Shown here in pieces: positions 35,588 to 43,563 of a stretch of DNA of 64,000 nucleotides. Origin of the DNA: CAYMSO01 sp964393185 (GTDB taxonomy: Bacteria > Patescibacteriota > Dojkabacteria > J137); NCBI GenBank assembly GCA_964393185.1, contig CAYMSO010000005.1, positions 55,552 to 119,551 on the forward strand, written 5' to 3'. Position 1 is the stretch's first letter; the number at the start of each line of letters is the position of its first letter. Position numbers and translations under genes: made by a program. A model generated the notes under the pieces. That model did no database searches. It saw nothing but the letters and a program-made list of their open reading frames with translations, and was not told the DNA's origin.

Positions 35588-35596
35588 TGTTATAAT
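35588..35596 (+). promoter_or_regulatory. Extended -10 promoter of the amide-ligase locus
   Basis: TGTTATAAT, a perfect extended -10, at 35588-35596; no clear -35. A second TATAAT lies at 35571-35576. Transcription would start near 35603 and give a leader of about 130 bases. Confidence 0.55.
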
Positions 35597-35620
35597 TACG
35601 GGTACAAAAATAAAAAAACA

Positions 35621-35734
35621 CGGACAGAAGTCCATAGTTTTATGTTGTTAAGGAAGAAGCTTAATTTTAAAGACTAATCTCCTTCCATTGGGTAAAGCCA
35701 ATGGCTTTAAGATTAGTTTATAATAAAAGAAAGT
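35621..35734 (+). promoter_or_regulatory. Structured 5' leader of the amide-ligase locus
   Basis: The leader contains a small GGAC/GTCC hairpin near 35622-35633 and a nested stem: outer AAGACTAATCT (35670-35680) with AGATTAGTTT (35710-35719), inner CCATTGG (35685-35691) with CCAATGG (35698-35704) around a 6-base loop. No T-run follows, so it is not a simple terminator. An upstream GGAAG (35652-35656) could pair with CTTCC inside the element. I know no riboswitch class with this form. Confidence 0.5.
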
Positions 35735-36490
35735 ATGGAATATTTACTAAATCATTTAGCAAACCAGAATTATTTATATAGTTACGAAATTGATGCGTTA
35801 AGAGAAACCTTTGTATTACTCATGCTATTACCGCTAGTGGCCACAATAACTGGTATAGCTAGATATATAATTGGTCTCAAATCTCTAAGTGTCTATGCAC
35901 CGATTGTACTTACTTACGCATTTTACGAACTAGGCTATATTGCGGCAGACCAGAAATCAGACATATTTAGAGGTTTAAAATTTGGACTAGTCCTCTACTC
36001 CATTGTGTTTATTGTAAGTATGCTGTTGTATAAGCTACTAAGAGATTTTAGAATGCATTATGTACCAAAAACAACAATAGTAATGATTGGAGTATCGGTA
36101 TCTATTGTACTGGCAATATTTATAGGTACATTACTATTCGAAAGAAAAGGATTAATATATCTAGACATTTTCTCGGTGATAATGATTGCAACTTTATCCG
36201 ACACATTTGTATCTCTAGCGGCTCGAAAACACACAAAACATACATTTTTTGTTGGGCTACAAACCCTATTTACTGCTTTAGTGTCGTACTCAATAATTAC
36301 GCTTAATCAGACAGAAAACATTGTTGTTAACTATACTATCATTTTAATACTTGTGCTTGTTTTAACGAATATATATATAGGAAAATACGTAGGCTTAAGA
36401 ATTTTAGAATACTGGAGATTCAGAGAATTATTACTTCAACCACCTACATCAAAAAATGCTAGGCAAAATATCCCTAATAAGAAAAAATAG
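35735..36490 (+). CDS. 7TM domain protein of the transglutaminase-associated (7TM_transglut-like) type
   Basis: The 251-residue product has about seven hydrophobic helices. Its layout matches the 7TM domain normally fused to an inactive transglutaminase in proteobacteria: L-L-P-L-V-A-T-I-T-G-I-A-R-Y-I-I-G-L-K-S at the start, V-P-K-T-T-I-V-M in the middle and G-K-Y-V-G-L-R-I-L-E-Y-W-R-F-R-E at the end, where that family has a G-R-Y-x-G-Y-R-x-x-E-x-x-R-F-R motif. The transglutaminase part is missing. In those bacteria its gene neighbours an ATP-grasp ligase and a RimB-like protease, exactly the two domains of the next gene, which overlaps it by 35 bases. It probably recruits the ligases to the membrane; substrate unknown. 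Confidence 0.7.
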   Translation: MEYLLNHLANQNYLYSYEIDALRETFVLLMLLPLVATITGIARYIIGLKSLSVYAPIVLTYAFYELGYIAADQKSDIFRGLKFGLVLYSIVFIVSMLLYKLLRDFRMHYVPKTTIVMIGVSVSIVLAIFIGTLLFERKGLIYLDIFSVIMIATLSDTFVSLAARKHTKHTFFVGLQTLFTALVSYSIITLNQTENIVVNYTIILILVLVLTNIYIGKYVGLRILEYWRFRELLLQPPTSKNARQNIPNKKK

Positions 36491-37874
36491 GAAGAAAGTC
36501 TTGGGACTAAACGAAAGATATTTGGAGTATATACGTCCATTTAATTCTTCGTATGCGTTTAATATTGCAGACGATAAATTATTAACCAAAGAGATCTTAA
36601 ATAAACAAGGAATACCTGTTCCTAAAATGATTACTGCCATTCGAAGCAACGAAGAACTCGAAGAGTTTGATTTCGATACATTACCGAAATCTTTTGTTAT
36701 CAAACCTGTTCATGGGGTTAGAGGTGGAGGTGTGGAAATATTCTATAATAAAGATAAAGAAGGTAATTGGATTAGAAACGATGGTTCCAGAATTTCCATA
36801 AATGCTCTCAAAACACTATGCAGAGATATAATTGATGGGAGGTTTTCGTTACATAACGAAACAGACACAGTTTTGATAGAAGAAAGAGTAAGGCCACACA
36901 AAGATTTTAGATACTACACTTACAAAGGAACACCCGATGTAAGAATTATTGTATTTAACAACATCCCTGTTATGGGAATGTTGCGATTGCCAACAGAAAA
37001 ATCCCTTGGCAGAGCAAATCTTGACCAGGGAGCTATTGGTACAGGTATCGACATGGCAGTGGGCAAAACAACATCTGCAATCTACGGTAAATATGGTTAT
37101 ATAGAAAAAATCCCCCATACAAAACTTCCGGTTTCGGGATTCCAGATCCCAAATTGGAATAAAATACTTAGATATTCGATAGAAGCCAGTAAACATACCG
37201 AGCTTGGTTTTTGTGCAGTAGACTTTTTGATTGATAGAGATTTTGGACCCATGATAGTAGAACTAAATGCAAGGCCAGGTCTATCTATCCAACTTGCCAA
37301 CGAGGCAGGATTAAGAGCAAGACTTAAAAAAGCAAGTGGTATAGAAGTCAAAACAACAGAAAAAGGTATGCGTCTTGCAAAAGATTTATTTGGTGGAGAA
37401 ATCGAGAAAGAGATCGAGTTAATGTCTGGAAAAGATGTTATTGGTATCTACGAAAATATTTCGATAATTGGTGTAAACAACAGACAGTACGATTGTAAGG
37501 CCAAGATTGATACAGGGGCTGATAGAACATCTTTTGATATAAATATTGCCTATCAGCTGGGTTATGGAGAGCTAATAGATGAATTTCAAACACTAAAAAT
37601 ACCTTACGAACTCGAAAAGGATGAAGCCATAGAACTAGCAAAAAAATACGAACCTTCACTTCTAGAAAAATATGAATATCTAAATCATTTGAGCATAGTA
37701 AAGTCGAGTCATGGGGTCAGTTTAAGACTATCTGTAAAAGTTAGCTTAAGAATAGACAATACTGTTTTCGAAACTGTGGCAAATATTTTCGATAGAAGTA
37801 GGTTAGATTATCCTGCAATTGTAGGACGCAAGTCTTTAACAAAATTCTTAGTTGATCCAAGTAAAAAAGCCTGA
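36456..37874 (+). CDS. ATP-grasp amide ligase fused to a RimB-like retropepsin-type domain
   Basis: The 472-residue product joins two domains. Residues about 15-295 are an ATP-grasp ligase of the alpha-L-glutamate-ligase-like group: L-G-L-N-E-R-Y-L-E-Y-I, A-D-D-K-L-L-T-K, the glycine-rich H-G-V-R-G-G-G-V loop, and the metal motif V-E-L-N-A-R-P-G-L-S-I-Q. Residues about 325-472 match the ATP-dependent zinc protease/RimB family, with A-K-I-D-T-G-A-D-R-T-S (D-T-G-A at 352-355) and a late I-V-G-R-K-S-L. The two are separate genes in proteobacteria, as far as I know. The start overlaps the 7TM gene and the stop overlaps the next start (TGATG). A ligase-plus-hydrolase enzyme that adds and trims residues is a reasonable guess; not shown. 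Confidence 0.78.
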   Translation: MLGKISLIRKNRKKVLGLNERYLEYIRPFNSSYAFNIADDKLLTKEILNKQGIPVPKMITAIRSNEELEEFDFDTLPKSFVIKPVHGVRGGGVEIFYNKDKEGNWIRNDGSRISINALKTLCRDIIDGRFSLHNETDTVLIEERVRPHKDFRYYTYKGTPDVRIIVFNNIPVMGMLRLPTEKSLGRANLDQGAIGTGIDMAVGKTTSAIYGKYGYIEKIPHTKLPVSGFQIPNWNKILRYSIEASKHTELGFCAVDFLIDRDFGPMIVELNARPGLSIQLANEAGLRARLKKASGIEVKTTEKGMRLAKDLFGGEIEKEIELMSGKDVIGIYENISIIGVNNRQYDCKAKIDTGADRTSFDINIAYQLGYGELIDEFQTLKIPYELEKDEAIELAKKYEPSLLEKYEYLNHLSIVKSSHGVSLRLSVKVSLRIDNTVFETVANIFDRSRLDYPAIVGRKSLTKFLVDPSKKA

Positions 37875-39130
37875 TGGTAGAAATTAAAACATGTATAACA
37901 GGTTCTAAAGGGAAAACTTCAATAGTAAGGTTGATTTCTGATTTTCATGTTTACTCGAAAAATCTTTCTATTCATGTTGATTCTACAGGATCGTACTTTA
38001 ACGGGAAGCAGCAAAGTAATTTTGAAGATTCTATCAAAATATTTGGTTTACCTCCGAACGTGAGACCTGGCAGATATACTAAGTGGATAAAAGATAATTG
38101 TATTAAAACTATTCCCACAAAATTATTTACCACCTTAGAGTGTTCTTTTGGTTGTTTTAGCACTGGAATTGGAGGACGCAAACACAATATAGGTATTTTT
38201 ACCAATCTCTACAACACTGATTTGCGATATAACACTTCAAATCCTTTGGTTGATATGTACAATAAAAAATCATTTATTTTTAGGGAAATAGCAACTAATG
38301 GCTACTATTTTGCCAATTTGGATAATAAATTTACAAAAAAATCTTTCCTTGAAGATGTACTATCAGTAAATAATATTAGTAAGATAGGTATTACGCAACA
38401 TCTAGAAGAAAATAAAATACAAAAAGTGCTCAAGAAGTACAAACTTAAGAATATATATTTTTTAAAGAATACTAAAATTATTGACTATCTTGGCCAAAGA
38501 GAAATTTTGGATACTAGCAGTTTTCCTTATTACAAATTTTTTAAATCACCTTTCATAATAGAAAATTTATTATTTTTAGCTGCATATGTAAACGAAATTG
38601 ACCCAGTAAATGTTAAACATCTTGGTAAATTTTTAAGTAAGTATAGCTTTCCAGATAATTACGGAAGACTACAAATTTTTCGAAAGGCTAAACAATATGT
38701 AATTATAGACTTTGCCCACGATATATCATCACTAACATTTCTAACAAATTCTTTATTTGAACATTTTAAAAAAGATATTACCTTAATATTTAGATTTTTA
38801 GAGTTATGGCTACAACCTAACAATCAGATCGATTTTAGTAACTTTCTTAATGAGCAAACTTTTATAAAAAATCTGGTTCTTTACAACAAAAATGAGCATC
38901 TAGGCAAATCTTTCTATACCAAGTTGGGTAAAATTAAGACACTGTCCGAAGTCAATGATCAAGTAGTCAAACACCTTAATACAAGCAAGAAAATTGTAAA
39001 TCAGGGCAAAGAGATTGATGCCCTTGAATATGCTTTGACTCTAACTGACGTTGTGGTGCACATTCATAATAATGATCCAGATTTTGTAGCCAGATTCCTT
39101 GTTAACAAGGATTTCGAAAAAATAATTTGA
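37874..39130 (+). CDS. Mur-ligase-like amide ligase (CapB/cyanophycin-synthetase-like)
   Basis: The 418-residue product has the Mur ligase order. The P-loop is T-G-S-K-G-K-T-S-I-V-R-L-I (residues 9-21), closest in form to the G-T-R-G-K-S-T-x-x-R-L-I of poly-gamma-glutamate synthetase CapB. The central domain has L-E-C-S-F-G, I-F-T-N-L-Y-N-T-D-L and Y-Y-F-A-N-L-D-N-K. The C-terminal domain starts with Y-G-R-L-Q-I-F and I-I-D-F-A-H-D-I, the usual D-Y-A-H-N motif in altered form. The N-terminal UDP-binding domain of true Mur enzymes is absent. Start and upstream stop share a base (TGATG). With an ATP-grasp partner it recalls cyanophycin synthetase, which holds both enzymes in one chain. Confidence 0.72.
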   Translation: MVEIKTCITGSKGKTSIVRLISDFHVYSKNLSIHVDSTGSYFNGKQQSNFEDSIKIFGLPPNVRPGRYTKWIKDNCIKTIPTKLFTTLECSFGCFSTGIGGRKHNIGIFTNLYNTDLRYNTSNPLVDMYNKKSFIFREIATNGYYFANLDNKFTKKSFLEDVLSVNNISKIGITQHLEENKIQKVLKKYKLKNIYFLKNTKIIDYLGQREILDTSSFPYYKFFKSPFIIENLLFLAAYVNEIDPVNVKHLGKFLSKYSFPDNYGRLQIFRKAKQYVIIDFAHDISSLTFLTNSLFEHFKKDITLIFRFLELWLQPNNQIDFSNFLNEQTFIKNLVLYNKNEHLGKSFYTKLGKIKTLSEVNDQVVKHLNTSKKIVNQGKEIDALEYALTLTDVVVHIHNNDPDFVARFLVNKDFEKII

Positions 39131-39131
39131 A

Positions 39132-40028
39132 CTACAAATTTATAGTATACTCAATAAGCTTTCTCGCAACATTAATCCCTGTTACCTTCTCAAATCCTTT
39201 AAATTGTGGGGCAGAATTAACCTCTAATACCAATGGTCTGCCATCTTTAAAGATAATATCTATTCCACAATAATCAGCGTTCATAATTTTACTAATCTTT
39301 AATGCCAAATCTGATAATTCTGACGTCAATTCGTATTTTCTGATTTCTCCCCCAGCTGAATAATTTGTTATAACTTTGGATTTATCTACATATCTTTCAA
39401 ATGCACCAAGTACTTTATCTCCAAGTGTAAGTATCCTCAAATCGCTTCTTTCATCGCTAGTTGTATCTATGAACTCTTGAAAAAGAATATCTTGAATATT
39501 ATATTTATTAGTAATATTGGTTAATTGATCTTCAGTATTGATTAAATTAACTCCGTCGCCATGGCTGCCAGTTGTTAACTTAGCTATAATAGGCAAGTTA
39601 AATAACTTCCTCTGTTTTTCAAATTTTTCTTGATTTACAAACAGTTTTGTTGGTATAACAGGTATCCCGTGCGTGGTCAAAACAAAATAAGTATATATTT
39701 TAGTACTTTGGTGATTATGATAAATACTAAAGTCATAGTTGAGAGCTGGCTTTCCATTTGCTTTAACAACATACCTAAGAGGTTTGTATAAGTATTTATA
39801 AGAAATATCATCCGCACTACCACTTCTAAAAATAAAATAGTCGTAATCTTCAACAAGATTTTTTCCATTCAGACTTATCAAGACAGAATCTGCAGTAAAC
39901 TCCAAATTTAGATCGGAATATTTTGCATGAGTAAAATCAATATTTAAAAATTTTGCTTCTTTCTTAAATCTTTTTATTGAATAGTTGTTATCTGAGGTTT
40001 GTTGCAATAGGAGTAAGTGTTTTCTCAT
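39132..40028 (-). CDS. RimK-type ATP-grasp ligase, paralogue 2
   Basis: The 298-residue product has a RimK-like ATP-grasp fold: an N-terminal pre-ATP-grasp part (about 1-110), a glycine-containing ATP loop (T-T-G-S-H-G-D-G-V), the D-L-R-I-L-T-L-G-D-K-V-L-G-A strand, a Y-S-A-G-G segment and the metal motif V-L-E-V-N-S-A-P. Enzymes of this type join an amino acid to a carboxylate using ATP. It is the second of two genes of identical length; its start overlaps the first gene by four bases (ATGA). Its stop is separated from the convergent Mur-ligase-like stop by one base, so the two transcripts collide or overlap. Confidence 0.82.
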   Translation of the reverse strand: MRKHLLLLQQTSDNNYSIKRFKKEAKFLNIDFTHAKYSDLNLEFTADSVLISLNGKNLVEDYDYFIFRSGSADDISYKYLYKPLRYVVKANGKPALNYDFSIYHNHQSTKIYTYFVLTTHGIPVIPTKLFVNQEKFEKQRKLFNLPIIAKLTTGSHGDGVNLINTEDQLTNITNKYNIQDILFQEFIDTTSDERSDLRILTLGDKVLGAFERYVDKSKVITNYSAGGEIRKYELTSELSDLALKISKIMNADYCGIDIIFKDGRPLVLEVNSAPQFKGFEKVTGINVARKLIEYTINL

Positions 40029-40921
40029 AGATTAATTATTAATTCTATTAATTTTTTTGCTACATTTATTCCAGTTACCTTTTCAAAGCCTTGAAATTGG
40101 CAGAATCGATTAATTTCCATAACTCTAAACGAATTATTTCTAGAATCTACAATCAAATCAATTCCTGCATAATCCAAATCAAATATTTCTAAAACTTTCA
40201 TTACAGTTTCTTTCATATTGTCAGTCAAGTTATCAAATTTCTCTACTCTACCTCCAGCAGAAAAATTATTAACTAATCCACTACTTCTGCTTCTTTTAAT
40301 AACCCCTAATATCTCATTTCTAGTGGCAATAATTCTTAAATCATAATTATTGGGTATAAATGGCTGAAAAATATATTTTTCTAGTATTCTATCTCCATTT
40401 ATAAATATATCTACATCTTTGAGATTAGAAATCAAACCTATACCTTTTCCTTCTGTCCCGTTACGTGGCTTAAAAAGCAGCTCTGTGTTATTTTTTTTGA
40501 TATAAAGTTGTAAATCTTCTGTATTTCTAAAATAGAGTGTAGGTATTGTTTCTATTCCGTTTGCAAAATATAACTGGCTTTGAAGTAGCTTATCGTTTAA
40601 AGTTTCAAAATTTTTTACACTCAACCCGTTTATTACTTTTACTTTATGATTTAGCAGTATCTCTACTAAAATTCTATGATTCCTAAAATCCATATCTGCA
40701 GACTTGCCAGTGATTACAGGATTACGTAAATACGCTATACTGTCACTTAAGTCGACTGGGTTACCTTCATACAACAGAGCTGATTTAGCATTATCTATAT
40801 AAAAACTTAACCGTTTATACTCTAGTATCTGTGTTTCTATGCTTAGCTTATTACATTCCTCTATAAACCTTTCCACCGAGTAAGAATCAGCTTTTCTACA
40901 AAAAATTAGAGCCTTTTTCAT
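40025..40921 (-). CDS. RimK-type ATP-grasp ligase, paralogue 1
   Basis: The 298-residue product is a paralogue of the next gene. It has the glycine loop R-N-G-T-E-G-K-G-I, D-L-R-I-I-A-T-R-N-E-I-L-G-V, F-S-A-G-G-R and the metal motif V-M-E-I-N-R-F. Both proteins end with G-F-E-K-V-T-G-I-N-V-A and a K-L-I-E helix, so the C-terminus is the best conserved part, while the N-terminal third, which probably chooses the substrate, differs. Upstream lies a TATACT-like -10 about 50 bases before the ATG. The pair points toward the 7TM operon. Confidence 0.82.
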   Translation of the reverse strand: MKKALIFCRKADSYSVERFIEECNKLSIETQILEYKRLSFYIDNAKSALLYEGNPVDLSDSIAYLRNPVITGKSADMDFRNHRILVEILLNHKVKVINGLSVKNFETLNDKLLQSQLYFANGIETIPTLYFRNTEDLQLYIKKNNTELLFKPRNGTEGKGIGLISNLKDVDIFINGDRILEKYIFQPFIPNNYDLRIIATRNEILGVIKRSRSSGLVNNFSAGGRVEKFDNLTDNMKETVMKVLEIFDLDYAGIDLIVDSRNNSFRVMEINRFCQFQGFEKVTGINVAKKLIELIINL

Positions 40922-41034
40922 ATTAACTCTCTTAAAAAAGTAAACTCAAAGTGATTGCTATTTATTAATATAGTATACTAATTATGAATTTTAACCTAAA
41001 TACTACAAATTAACTAATTTATTACTACCACCAT

Positions 41035-41661
41035 ATGTTTATTGTTCTAGATTCTATAGATGGTGCTGGCAAAGGTCTCCAGAGAATAGAAGTTTCTAAC
41101 TATATTCGCACTAGTCTTAACAAAGAGGTCCATGGAGAAGAATTTCCTGTGCACAATGCTTTCTACGAAACGGTTATCCATCCGGCTTTGCAGCAACAAA
41201 CTAAATTAAATAAGGCTTCTTGGGTAATTTCTTATCTTCTAGACAAGACTTTAGAAGCAGATAGAATAAATCCGTACGTAGGTAACCCAGATAATCTTTT
41301 TATAGCCGATGGGTACTTTACTACAACACTTGCTTACCAATGTTTTTTAATGGAACAGGTGTCTTTAGAAAAGCTACTTGAATACTCTTCAGATTTCGAA
41401 ATTCCTAAGCCTGATCTGGCAATTTTTATAGATGCTGATCCGGAAGTCGCAATGAAGAGAAAAGAAAAAGAAGAAGGTCATGATGAGGGATTGGATATTT
41501 TTGAAAAAGATTTGGCCAAACAAAATAAGTTACGCAATATTTACGAAAACATGTACAAAAATAATGTTTACTGTAAGTGGGATAAGGTTGATGGAAACGG
41601 AACGATACAAGAGGTTACGAACAATATATTGCAAATATTAAAAAATCACAAAATTATTTAA
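41035..41661 (+). CDS. tmk: Thymidylate-kinase-like nucleotide kinase with unusual P-loop
   Basis: The 208-residue product has the size and order of dTMP kinase: P-loop D-S-I-D-G-A-G-K-G-L-Q at the N-terminus, a substrate segment with A-D-G-Y-F-T-T-T-L-A-Y-Q, a P-D-L-A-I-F-I-D-A-D-P-E motif and a lid with arginine/lysine and acid residues. The P-loop departs from the usual G-x-G-K-[ST]-T-Q: the residue after lysine is G and the next is L, so the magnesium-binding hydroxyl is not in its normal place. It could be a divergent dTMP kinase or another dNMP kinase; the two NDK genes that follow support a role in nucleotide supply. Confidence 0.7.
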   Translation: MFIVLDSIDGAGKGLQRIEVSNYIRTSLNKEVHGEEFPVHNAFYETVIHPALQQQTKLNKASWVISYLLDKTLEADRINPYVGNPDNLFIADGYFTTTLAYQCFLMEQVSLEKLLEYSSDFEIPKPDLAIFIDADPEVAMKRKEKEEGHDEGLDIFEKDLAKQNKLRNIYENMYKNNVYCKWDKVDGNGTIQEVTNNILQILKNHKII

Positions 41662-41724
41662 ATTAGATCAAAAAACAGAGATTCTATAGTAAAATATCAG
41701 CAATAATTTAACCTTTCTAAAAGT

Positions 41725-42351
41725 ATGAATCATAAATTAATAAGTATTGAAAGGACTTTTGTTATGATTAAACCTGACGGCGTAAAAAGAGGTTTAATAG
41801 GCAAAATCTTTTCTAGGCTAGAAAGCATGGGGCTAAAGCTTGTTGCATGCAGGATGATACAACCCTCGGAAGAGCAAGCTAAGGGTAACTATCCTGGAAC
41901 TGAAGAGTGGCTTACAAAGATGGGAGAAAAAACTCATAATAATTATAGCCATGATTTGGAAGCAGTTAAAGCTGATCTAGGAACACACGATGCTTTAGAG
42001 ATAGGCAGGAAAATATACGAGGCTTTAGTAACGTATTTAATGTCTGGACCTGTAGTGTTGATGGTATGGGAAGGTAATCATGCTGTTAATGTAGTTAGGA
42101 AACTAGCAGGAGCAACAAGTCCAGATATAGCATTGATGGGAACAATCAGAGGCGATATGGGATATGATTCTCCAATGCTTGCAGTTAAATCTGGCAGAAT
42201 AGTGTTTCAAAATCTTATTCATATCTCTGACTCTGCAGAAGAAGCAGAAAGAGAAATTAAGCACTGGTTTGGCGATAAATATAAGTATTTAGGCAACTAT
42301 ACCAGAGTCGACTATGCTGCTGCTTTCGAAATTATGGATAATATTAATTAA
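41725..42351 (+). CDS. ndk: Nucleoside diphosphate kinase, long form
   Basis: NDK equalises nucleoside triphosphate pools through a phosphohistidine. The 208-residue product has V-M-I-K-P-D-G-V-K-R-G and the active-site histidine in N-L-I-H-I-S-D-S. It is longer than standard bacterial NDK (about 150) because of an insertion of about 45 residues after the first third (N-Y-P-G-T-E-E-W-L...) and a short C-terminal tail. A homologue of the same length follows directly. Confidence 0.92.
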   Translation: MNHKLISIERTFVMIKPDGVKRGLIGKIFSRLESMGLKLVACRMIQPSEEQAKGNYPGTEEWLTKMGEKTHNNYSHDLEAVKADLGTHDALEIGRKIYEALVTYLMSGPVVLMVWEGNHAVNVVRKLAGATSPDIALMGTIRGDMGYDSPMLAVKSGRIVFQNLIHISDSAEEAEREIKHWFGDKYKYLGNYTRVDYAAAFEIMDNIN

Positions 42352-42362
42352 ATAGAAATAAT

Positions 42363-42968
42363 ATGAAAGTACAAAGAACTTTAATAATCTGTAAACACGA
42401 TGCAGTAGCGAGAGGGTTGATGGGCGAAATAGTATCTAGGTTTGAAAAAGTCGGATTAAAGTTAGTTGCAATGGAGTTAATTGCCGCAACTGACGATATG
42501 GGGATTAAACACTATCCCAACACAACAGAATGGCTTTCTAAAGTTGGCGAAAGAACTCTTGCCGAATATAAAGAAAAAGGAATTAATGCACTAGAAGTAT
42601 TAGGTACTGAAGATGCTGTCGAGATTGGAAAAATGGTTAAACAATGGAATGTTGAATATTTAACTTCTGGTCCGGTTTTGGCCATGATATGGGAAGGCCC
42701 AGAAGCTATAAAGATTGGAAGAAAGTTAGTGGGCCATACTGTACCATTATTGGCCGCTCCTGGCACAATAAGAGGTGACTTTAGTTGGGATAATGCTGAT
42801 TTAGCAAATGAGCAACAAAGACCGTTTTACAATTTAGTCCATGCATCTGGAGAACCTGATGAAGCTGAATACGAAATCCAACTTTGGTTTGAGGGCACAG
42901 AGTTAATCAATTACAATGTGGCTCAGCATAAATCTATGGGTTATTTTGGAAAAGTTAAAGCAGAATAA
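42363..42968 (+). CDS. Second nucleoside diphosphate kinase homologue, divergent
   Basis: The 201-residue product is a tandem paralogue, 11 bases downstream of the first. The catalytic histidine is kept (N-L-V-H-A-S), but the loop after it reads A-S-G-E-P instead of I-S-D-S, and the N-terminal K-P-D is K-H-D. The same insertion of about 45 residues is present. These changes could alter nucleotide choice or leave a regulatory partner in a mixed oligomer. The sequence alone does not say which. Confidence 0.82.
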   Translation: MKVQRTLIICKHDAVARGLMGEIVSRFEKVGLKLVAMELIAATDDMGIKHYPNTTEWLSKVGERTLAEYKEKGINALEVLGTEDAVEIGKMVKQWNVEYLTSGPVLAMIWEGPEAIKIGRKLVGHTVPLLAAPGTIRGDFSWDNADLANEQQRPFYNLVHASGEPDEAEYEIQLWFEGTELINYNVAQHKSMGYFGKVKAE

Positions 42969-43063
42969 AGTAGATGTTCTGCTTCGAACTTGCAAAAGCC
43001 TAGGGAAAGGAATATTGACATTTGTCCCATCACGTAGTAACTTTAACAAGTATAGTTAGTAGC

Positions 43064-43069
43064 TATAAT
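43064..43069 (+). promoter_or_regulatory. -10 box of the 161-residue gene, leaderless placement
   Basis: TATAAT ends five bases before ATG 43075. Confidence 0.55.
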
Positions 43070-43074
43070 TAAAT

Positions 43075-43560
43075 ATGATTAAATTCGTAAAAGAAACTCC
43101 GCTAGAACAATTGATCTACTTGGGAAATCTATCGGATGATGATGTAGATAATCTCTTAGTTACAGCATACTTGACAGCTGCTACAGAAACGATTAATACA
43201 TTAATCGAAAAGAAAGAAATGGAAGCAATGGATCTAGCTAAGGCAAAAGAAATAATCGAATGCAAAGACACAATGGTAGATAACTTAGAATATTTTAATA
43301 AAAAATACCCCAATTTTAATAAGTACTTAGATGTTGAATCTTATATTTACAAAAAGAATATGCTGCTAGACCAACTCGAGGATTTTAGAAACTCCGAGGA
43401 CATGAAAAGTAAATTGCAACCCGAAGATCAGGAAATATTTTTAGGCATCCTAGATTCTTTAATAGAAGCACTAAAAAACCATACAAAAGAAATTAATCAG
43501 AATAAATTTAACGAAGTCTGGGAGTATTATTTAAGCTATATTGATTTATTAGGTCTTTAG
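43075..43560 (+). CDS. Hypothetical acidic helical protein
   Basis: The 161-residue product is acidic, almost wholly helical by composition, with no cysteine-based or nucleotide-binding motif, signal peptide or membrane helix apparent. It is followed by a membrane protein gene three bases later. A TATAAT five bases before the start fits a leaderless mRNA. No family recognised. Confidence 0.7.
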   Translation: MIKFVKETPLEQLIYLGNLSDDDVDNLLVTAYLTAATETINTLIEKKEMEAMDLAKAKEIIECKDTMVDNLEYFNKKYPNFNKYLDVESYIYKKNMLLDQLEDFRNSEDMKSKLQPEDQEIFLGILDSLIEALKNHTKEINQNKFNEVWEYYLSYIDLLGL

Positions 43561-43563
43561 CAT

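Noticed and set aside
35670..35719. Intrinsic terminator before the 7TM gene
   Set aside because: The nested stem is not followed by a T-run.
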